From NCBI GenBank assembly GCA_031264825.1, contig JAISDL010000144.1, positions 1-9,166 on the forward strand: a stretch of DNA of 9,166 nucleotides, written 5' to 3'. The notes below the pieces were generated by a model that was given only the letters and a program-made list of their open reading frames with translations, was not told where the DNA came from and searched no databases. Below are positions 5,457-9,166 of this stretch, piece by piece; positions within the stretch are counted from its first letter, which is position 1, and every line of letters starts with the position of its first letter. The position numbers and the translations under genes are program-made. Source of the stretch: Accumulibacter sp. (GTDB lineage Bacteria; Pseudomonadota; Gammaproteobacteria; Burkholderiales; Rhodocyclaceae).

Positions 5457-5522
5457 ATGCGGGGGGTCGCTGATACAAATATCGAGGCGGACTCGAACAT
5501 GAAATGCCCCGCCGTCATTTGA
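5457..5522 (+). pseudogene. Vestige of a PIN-domain (VapC-type) toxin gene
   Basis: Immediately after the antitoxin stop an ATG opens a 21-codon frame starting MRGVADTNI and then EADSNMKCPAVI before a stop. The opening is what a PIN-domain RNase start looks like: a short hydrophobic strand followed by D-T-N, whose Asp is the first metal ligand of the active site. The next residues do not continue the fold and the other PIN acidic residues are absent, so the gene was apparently deleted after about codon 9, the junction being near 5483. The remnant abuts the 3' end of parE. The nine-residue match is short, so chance resemblance is possible, but position and phase fit a lost toxin. Confidence 0.55.
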
Positions 5523-5549
5523 ACGGGGTTTGCATCTTCCCCCAACAGA

Positions 5550-7514
5550 TCAGCTCTCGGCGTCGATCAAGTTGCCGTTTTCTTCCATCCAGACGCGCCG
5601 TCCTGCGGATTCGCCCTTGCTCATCAGGCGGTTCATGACGACAAGCGCTTCGTCGGGCGGCGGCAGACGGATGCGCATCAGCCGCCGCGTATCGGGCGAC
5701 ATCGTCGTTTCCCAGAGTTGTTCGGCGTTCATTTCGCCGAGACCCTTGAAACGCGAAACGGAGACGGCGTCCGCGCGGACGCCTTCGCGCCGCAAGCGGT
5801 CGAAGAGCGCGTCGCGCTCGTCGTCGTCGAGCGCGTAGAGCTTTTGCGGCGGGCGCTTCCTGCCCTGCGCCGGGACGTCGAGGCGATACAGCGGCGGCTG
5901 CGCGAAATAGAGGTGCCCGTACTCGATCAGTTTCGGGAAGTGGCGGTAGAACAGCGCGCACAGGAGGACGCGGATATGGCTGCCGTCGACGTCAGCGTCG
6001 GTCATGATGACGACTTTGCCGTAACGCAGGTTGTCGAGCACGCTTTTCGGCGCGTCGGGCCGGTGCGGGTCGATGCCGAGCGCGACGGCAATGTCGTGGA
6101 TTTCACGGTTGGCAAACAGGCCGTCCGCGTCGATTTCCCAGGTGTTGAGCACTTTTCCGCGCAGCGGGAGGATCGCCTGGATTTCCTTGTCGCGCCCGGA
6201 GCGCGCCGAGCCGCCGGCGGAGTCGCCTTCGACGAGAAAGATTTCGTTGCGCCGAATGTCTTCGATCTGGCAGTCGGAAAGCTTTCCGGGCAGGATGGCG
6301 ACGCCCGACTGTTTGCGTTTTTCGACTTTTTGCCCCGCGCGCGCGCGCGCCTGCGCGGCCTGGATCGCAAGCTCGGCGATTCCGCGCGCGTCGTCGGGCC
6401 GTTCGTTCATCCAGAGTTCGAGCGGGTCGCGCGCCATCCGCGCGACGAGCGCGACGGCGTCGCGCGAATTCAGGCGTTCCTTGGTCTGCCCTTGAAACGA
6501 CGGGTCGAGCAGGCGGACGGCGAGGATGTAATTCAAGCGCGCGAAAACGTCTTCCGCCGCGAGCTTGACGCCCTTGGGGATCATCGCGTGCTGCTCGGCG
6601 AAACTCTTCACCGCGTCGAAAACGGCCTGCCTCAACCCGGTTTCGTGCGTCCCGCCGGCGGGCGTCGGAATCAGGTTGACGTAGGATTCGCGCGTCGGGG
6701 CGCCGTCGGCGCACCACGAGAGCGACCACGCGGCGCCGGAACCCGCCGGGAATCTTTCGTCGTCCGGCGCGGCGTATCTTTCCGCCGTGAAGATCGGCGC
6801 GACAAGCTCGCCTTCGAGTTGCCCCGCGAGGTATTCGGACATGCCGTTCTCGAAGCGCCAGACCTTCGTCTCGCCTTTCGGGTCGGTGAGCGAGACTTCG
6901 AGTCCCGGCAAGAGGACCGCCTTGCTACGCAGCAGGCGTTCGAGTTCGCGGATCGGGATGATCGGCGAGTCGAAAAACTTCGGGTCCGGCTGGATATGGA
7001 GCCAAGTGCCGCTCGCGCGCCGGGGCGCGTCGCCGACGCGCGTCAGCGGCTCGACGACGCTGCCGCCGGAAAACGCCATGCGCCATCTTCCGCCGTCGCG
7101 GACGACTTCGACTTCCAGACGTTCCGACAAGGCGTTCGTCACCGAGACGCCGACGCCGTGCAGCCCGCCGGAAAAGCGGTACGCCGCTTCGCCGTCGCGC
7201 TTGTTGAATTTCCCCCCCGCGTGAAGCTGAGTGAATACGATTTCGATCGCCGGTATCTTTTCGGTCGGGTGGATTTCCACCGGGATGCCGCGCCCGTCGT
7301 CGCGCAACGTGACCGACGCGTCGGCATGCAGCGTGACGTCGATACGCTTGCAAAACCCCGCCAAGGCCTCGTCCGCCGCGTTGTCGACGGCTTCCTGGAT
7401 GATATGGAGCGGGGTTTCCGTCCGCGTATACATTCCGGGGAGGTGTCGGACGGGTTCGAGGCCCTTCAAGACGGCGATCGATTCGGCGTTGTAGCTCGCG
7501 GCGGGGGATTTCAT
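5550..7514 (-). CDS. parE: DNA topoisomerase IV subunit B
   Basis: Encodes 654 residues (E. coli ParE 630). It is the ATPase/TOPRIM subunit that with ParC decatenates daughter chromosomes and relaxes supercoils. The GHKL ATPase domain has Glu41 in QEAVDNAADEALAG, DDGRGIP at 72-78 and GGLHGVG at 116-122. The transducer domain includes the QTK loop in FQGQTKERL. The TOPRIM domain has EGDSAGGSA and DADVDGSHI, the metal-binding DxDxD. The C-terminal QRF-like segment is VSRFKGLGEMNAEQLWETT. The overall length and the TYNA-like start (SYNAESIAVLKGLEPVRHLPGMYT) fit ParE rather than the longer ~800-residue GyrB. Start at 7514 has no convincing ribosome site but overlaps the stop of a tiny upstream frame (7511-7549). 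Confidence 0.96.
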   Translation of the reverse strand: MKSPAASYNAESIAVLKGLEPVRHLPGMYTRTETPLHIIQEAVDNAADEALAGFCKRIDVTLHADASVTLRDDGRGIPVEIHPTEKIPAIEIVFTQLHAGGKFNKRDGEAAYRFSGGLHGVGVSVTNALSERLEVEVVRDGGRWRMAFSGGSVVEPLTRVGDAPRRASGTWLHIQPDPKFFDSPIIPIRELERLLRSKAVLLPGLEVSLTDPKGETKVWRFENGMSEYLAGQLEGELVAPIFTAERYAAPDDERFPAGSGAAWSLSWCADGAPTRESYVNLIPTPAGGTHETGLRQAVFDAVKSFAEQHAMIPKGVKLAAEDVFARLNYILAVRLLDPSFQGQTKERLNSRDAVALVARMARDPLELWMNERPDDARGIAELAIQAAQARARAGQKVEKRKQSGVAILPGKLSDCQIEDIRRNEIFLVEGDSAGGSARSGRDKEIQAILPLRGKVLNTWEIDADGLFANREIHDIAVALGIDPHRPDAPKSVLDNLRYGKVVIMTDADVDGSHIRVLLCALFYRHFPKLIEYGHLYFAQPPLYRLDVPAQGRKRPPQKLYALDDDERDALFDRLRREGVRADAVSVSRFKGLGEMNAEQLWETTMSPDTRRLMRIRLPPPDEALVVMNRLMSKGESAGRRVWMEENGNLIDAES

Positions 7515-7549
7515 CGCCAGACACGTTCAACTGCGTTTTTCAGGTTCAT
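7511..7549 (-). CDS. Possible 12-codon leader ORF overlapping the parE start
   Basis: On the minus strand an ATG at 7549, directly preceded by AAAAGGA, opens MNLKNAVERVWR and stops at TGA, which shares bases with the parE ATG (ATGA arrangement). Because parE lacks its own clear ribosome site, translation of this short frame could deliver ribosomes to parE. The spacing of the purine run to the ATG is too short to be ideal. Speculative. Confidence 0.25.
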   Translation of the reverse strand: MNLKNAVERVWR

Positions 7550-7612
7550 TCCTTTTCCAGTTCGTTTGTTCCGCGAAGATGGACCGGCCATTCCTGCGGT
7601 ACGCGACGCGAG

Positions 7613-7621
7613 ATACTAGCA
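7613..7621 (-). promoter_or_regulatory. Candidate extended -10 for parE
   Basis: On the minus strand TGC-TAGTAT is a plausible extended -10 element about 100 bases before parE. No good -35 is seen at the right distance. It is the best candidate in the parE/dsbB gap. Confidence 0.3.
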
Positions 7622-7679
7622 CGGCGCGACCCCGCCGACGACCCATGAGCGAAATCAGGCAAATCGCGAAAAATTCGCG

Positions 7680-7708
7680 CGCCTCTCCGACGAGGGGCGG
7701 GATTTTTT
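7680..7708 (+). terminator. Intrinsic-terminator-like hairpin in the parE/dsbB gap
   Basis: CGCCTCTC (7680-7687) pairs with GAGGGGCG (7692-7699) around loop CGAC, an 8-bp stem with one G-T pair, followed by GGA and six T at 7703-7708. On the plus strand this looks like an intrinsic terminator, yet no plus-strand gene lies before it for 2 kb. It could end antisense or small-RNA transcription, or insulate dsbB. Confidence 0.45.
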
Positions 7709-7732
7709 ATCCCGGCCGGACGCTCGTTCGCG

Positions 7733-7760
7733 TTTTTTCACGCGAAGAATCATTTAGAAT
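7733..7760 (+). promoter_or_regulatory. Weak candidate promoter of the dsbB operon
   Basis: TAGAAT at 7755-7760 is a reasonable -10; TTTTTT at 7733-7738, 16 bases upstream, is a poor -35. It would give a leader of about 35 nt to dsbB. Confidence 0.35.
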
Positions 7761-7801
7761 TTCAATCCTCCAACTCGGGATTTGAAATCGACAGGCGTGG
7801 T

Positions 7802-8332
7802 ATGAAAGCGATTTTCACGAATTTCTCGCAATTCTTTATGCGCTTTTCGCCGCGGCGGATATTCGTCGCGCTGACGCTCGCCCCGATCGGGATTCTCTGC
7901 GCCGGGGTGATTCTCGGCGAAGTGGCGCGTCTGAAAGTCTGCTATCTGTGCAATTTTCAGCGCTTCATGTACTTGCTGATGGCGGTTTTCGCGTTCTGGG
8001 GCGTACTGTTTCCCCGCGCTTACCGCCTCTGGGGATCGCTCGTCGCACTCGCGGCGCTCGTCGGCGCGGGGTCGGCGATTTACCAGAGTTGGATGCAGTT
8101 CGTGCAGGACCCGGTGATCGAATGCGGTTTCGGCGACCCGACGTTGCTCGAACGACTCGTCGATTGGTTGGGAATGCAATGGCCGTCGCTCTTCATGGTG
8201 ACGGGCCTGTGTTCCGAGAAGGATTGGGTCTTCCTCGGCCTGACGCTCGCCAACTGGTCGACGCTTATCTTCCTTTCCTTTTTCGCGGCGCTTCTCTGGC
8301 TGCTCTTCCTCTATCGCCCAAAGAGCGCGTGA
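7802..8332 (+). CDS. dsbB: Disulfide bond formation protein B (DsbB)
   Basis: Encodes 176 residues, the same length as E. coli DsbB. DsbB is an inner-membrane protein that reoxidises periplasmic DsbA and passes the electrons to quinone. Four hydrophobic segments are visible (about 20-40, 55-70, 78-96 and 147-170). The first periplasmic loop carries CYLC (Cys47, Cys50) with Arg54 at the quinone-site position of CxxCxxxR. The second carries Cys108 (VIECGFGDP) and Cys137 (TGLCSEK), the pair that reacts with DsbA. The WPSLFMVTG part between them is a little longer than in E. coli. Its stop TGA overlaps the GTG start of the next gene (GTGA), so the two are translationally coupled. No dsbA is in the window. 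Confidence 0.93.
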   Translation: MKAIFTNFSQFFMRFSPRRIFVALTLAPIGILCAGVILGEVARLKVCYLCNFQRFMYLLMAVFAFWGVLFPRAYRLWGSLVALAALVGAGSAIYQSWMQFVQDPVIECGFGDPTLLERLVDWLGMQWPSLFMVTGLCSEKDWVFLGLTLANWSTLIFLSFFAALLWLLFLYRPKSA

Positions 8333-9063
8333 GCGGCGAAACCTTTTTCCGCGTCCCGCTCTATCGTCGAGTATTTCTGGAAGACGCCGACGGGCGCGCC
8401 GCGACCGACCTGGGTTTCGTCGACCCGATGCTCAAAAGGCGCTTGAGTCCGCTTGCGAAATTGACGCTCTCGGTCGCGCACGAATGCTCGAAAGGCGTTC
8501 CCGACCCGCGTCTCGTCTACGCTTCGCGCCACGGCGAAATCACAAGGACGGTCTCTATGCTCGAAGACCTCGCCCACGGAGACGGAGTGTCGCCCACCGT
8601 CTTCAGCCTTTCGGTGCTGAACGCCACCGCAGGACTTTTTTCCCTGATTTTCAAGAACGTCGAACCGACGACAGCGATTTCTTCGGGTCGGTCGAGTTTC
8701 GGCTACGGGCTGCTCGAAGCGGCGCTGCGCTTCGCGGAGGCTCCTTCCCGGCCTCTCCTCTACGTCTATTCGGACGAGCCGCTCCCCGGGATTTACGGCG
8801 AAAGACACGGCGAGGGCGCGTCGCGCGCCGCTCTTGCACTCCTCCTTTGGGAACCCGCCGAAAGGCAAGTGCATTGTTCGACTTCCTCCCGGAACGCGCC
8901 GGCGAGCGATGAACCGCAGGCGCGCGCGTTTTTGCGCTGCTTCGAACACGGGGTTTCTGACTGGAGCGACGGCGACAAAACCTGGCGCTGGGAGAAAAGC
9001 GAAGGAGGCAAGGAGTACACGACCGTCGGCGGCGCGGGAACGGACCCGACGCAAACCTCGTGA
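8329..9063 (+). CDS. Ketoacyl-synthase-like chain-length-factor protein (APE-cluster type)
   Basis: Encodes 244 residues from a GTG overlapping the dsbB stop. The central part, SPLAKLTLSVAHE, LVYASRHGEI, SPTVFSLSVLNATAGLFS (residues 88-105) and SSGRSSFGYGLLEAALRFA, resembles the N-terminal ketoacyl-synthase fold of the beta-ketoacyl synthase chain length factor family found in aryl-polyene and related FAS/PKS-II clusters. No active-site Cys-His-His set is present, and His is replaced by Leu in the usual SVHNA motif. It is therefore probably a non-condensing partner that sets chain length or stabilises a synthase. The tail after about 205 is polar and low in recognisable motifs. The GTG start is chosen for the GTGA overlap; the next in-frame Met is residue 34. 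The next gene overlaps its stop in the same way. Confidence 0.72.
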   Translation: MSGETFFRVPLYRRVFLEDADGRAATDLGFVDPMLKRRLSPLAKLTLSVAHECSKGVPDPRLVYASRHGEITRTVSMLEDLAHGDGVSPTVFSLSVLNATAGLFSLIFKNVEPTTAISSGRSSFGYGLLEAALRFAEAPSRPLLYVYSDEPLPGIYGERHGEGASRAALALLLWEPAERQVHCSTSSRNAPASDEPQARAFLRCFEHGVSDWSDGDKTWRWEKSEGGKEYTTVGGAGTDPTQTS

Positions 9064-9166
9064 GTTCCAGACTCAATTCGTGCTGGCGCCTTTTTGCGAC
9101 GGGACTTTGTTGTTCGGTCTTCTGCGTCGGAGGGCTGATCCTGTGGGTTTTCGTTTTTCCCGTCCT
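9060..9166 (+). CDS. Lysophospholipid acyltransferase-like protein, N-terminus only
   Basis: The last 107 bases open with a GTG overlapping the previous stop (GTGA) and encode at least 35 residues running off the window. The start VSSRLNSCWRLFATGLCCSV and a following hydrophobic segment (FCVGGLILWVFVFPVL) form an N-terminal membrane anchor. The WRLFATGLC..FG-like opening followed by a membrane helix is what I recall for the 1-acyl-glycerol-3-phosphate acyltransferase-like protein that follows the chain-length factor in aryl-polyene clusters. The catalytic HX4D motif would lie beyond the window, so the assignment rests on the opening residues and context. Confidence 0.5.
   Translation, partial: MSSRLNSCWRLFATGLCCSVFCVGGLILWVFVFPV

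Noticed and set aside
5505..5535. Intrinsic terminator for parE (CCCCG/CGGGG on the minus strand)
   Set aside because: The stem has only 5 base pairs with a 12-base loop, and the following CATTTCATG is not a T-tract.
5718..7619. 633-codon open frame on the plus strand opposite parE
   Set aside because: Almost as long as parE, but it mirrors parE codons, has no recognisable domain and is dominated by RV/RR/DR repeats. Long antisense frames are common opposite GC-rich genes.
7754..8179. 141-codon minus-strand frame opposite dsbB
   Set aside because: Shadow of dsbB, whose membrane segments and four cysteines are clear on the plus strand.

Overview
This GC-rich window most resembles a betaproteobacterial chromosome. 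The basis is the recognisable character of S15, PNPase, DksA and ParE, the tRNA-Glu/tRNA-Asp pair ahead of rpsO-pnp, and the GC-skewed codon usage. The assignment was made by eye, without a database search, and the genus is not determined.

Layout. (1) 1-214: a tRNA-Glu truncated at its 5' end by the window edge, then tRNA-Asp. (2) 257-2947: a strong sigma70-type promoter, a ~100-nt leader, rpsO (S15), an intergenic hairpin, and pnp (PNPase), i.e. the classic rpsO-pnp operon. (3) 2948-3396: no gene. It holds two ~120-bp copies of a dispersed repeat in inverted orientation, each made of degenerate heptads around a GC hairpin. Between them lies a separate C/G-rich palindrome. (4) 3397-3828 (minus): dksA, with its own probable promoter. 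(5) 3829-5522: a visibly AT-richer accessory stretch. It has a gene-poor leader, an EexN/TrbK-type entry-exclusion lipoprotein, a DUF2247-like protein, and an AbrB/MazE-type antitoxin with a very good promoter. The antitoxin is followed by what looks like the first nine codons of a PIN-domain (VapC) toxin that has since been lost. (6) 5550-7514 (minus): parE (topoisomerase IV subunit B). (7) 7802-9166: dsbB, a ketoacyl-synthase-like chain-length-factor protein and the start of a lysophospholipid acyltransferase-like gene. These three are joined by GTGA stop/start overlaps. The last two resemble the start of an aryl-polyene (APE) type polyketide/fatty-acid gene cluster that continues beyond the window.

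Most of the window is housekeeping: translation, RNA turnover, the stringent response, chromosome decatenation and disulfide formation. The parts most worth following are the accessory insert between dksA and parE (orphan exclusion lipoprotein, possible immunity-like protein, toxin-less antitoxin), the composite inverted repeat between pnp and dksA, and the translationally coupled dsbB/APE-like cluster at the right edge. I did not find a clearly new defence or mobile system, and no CRISPR array or transposase.
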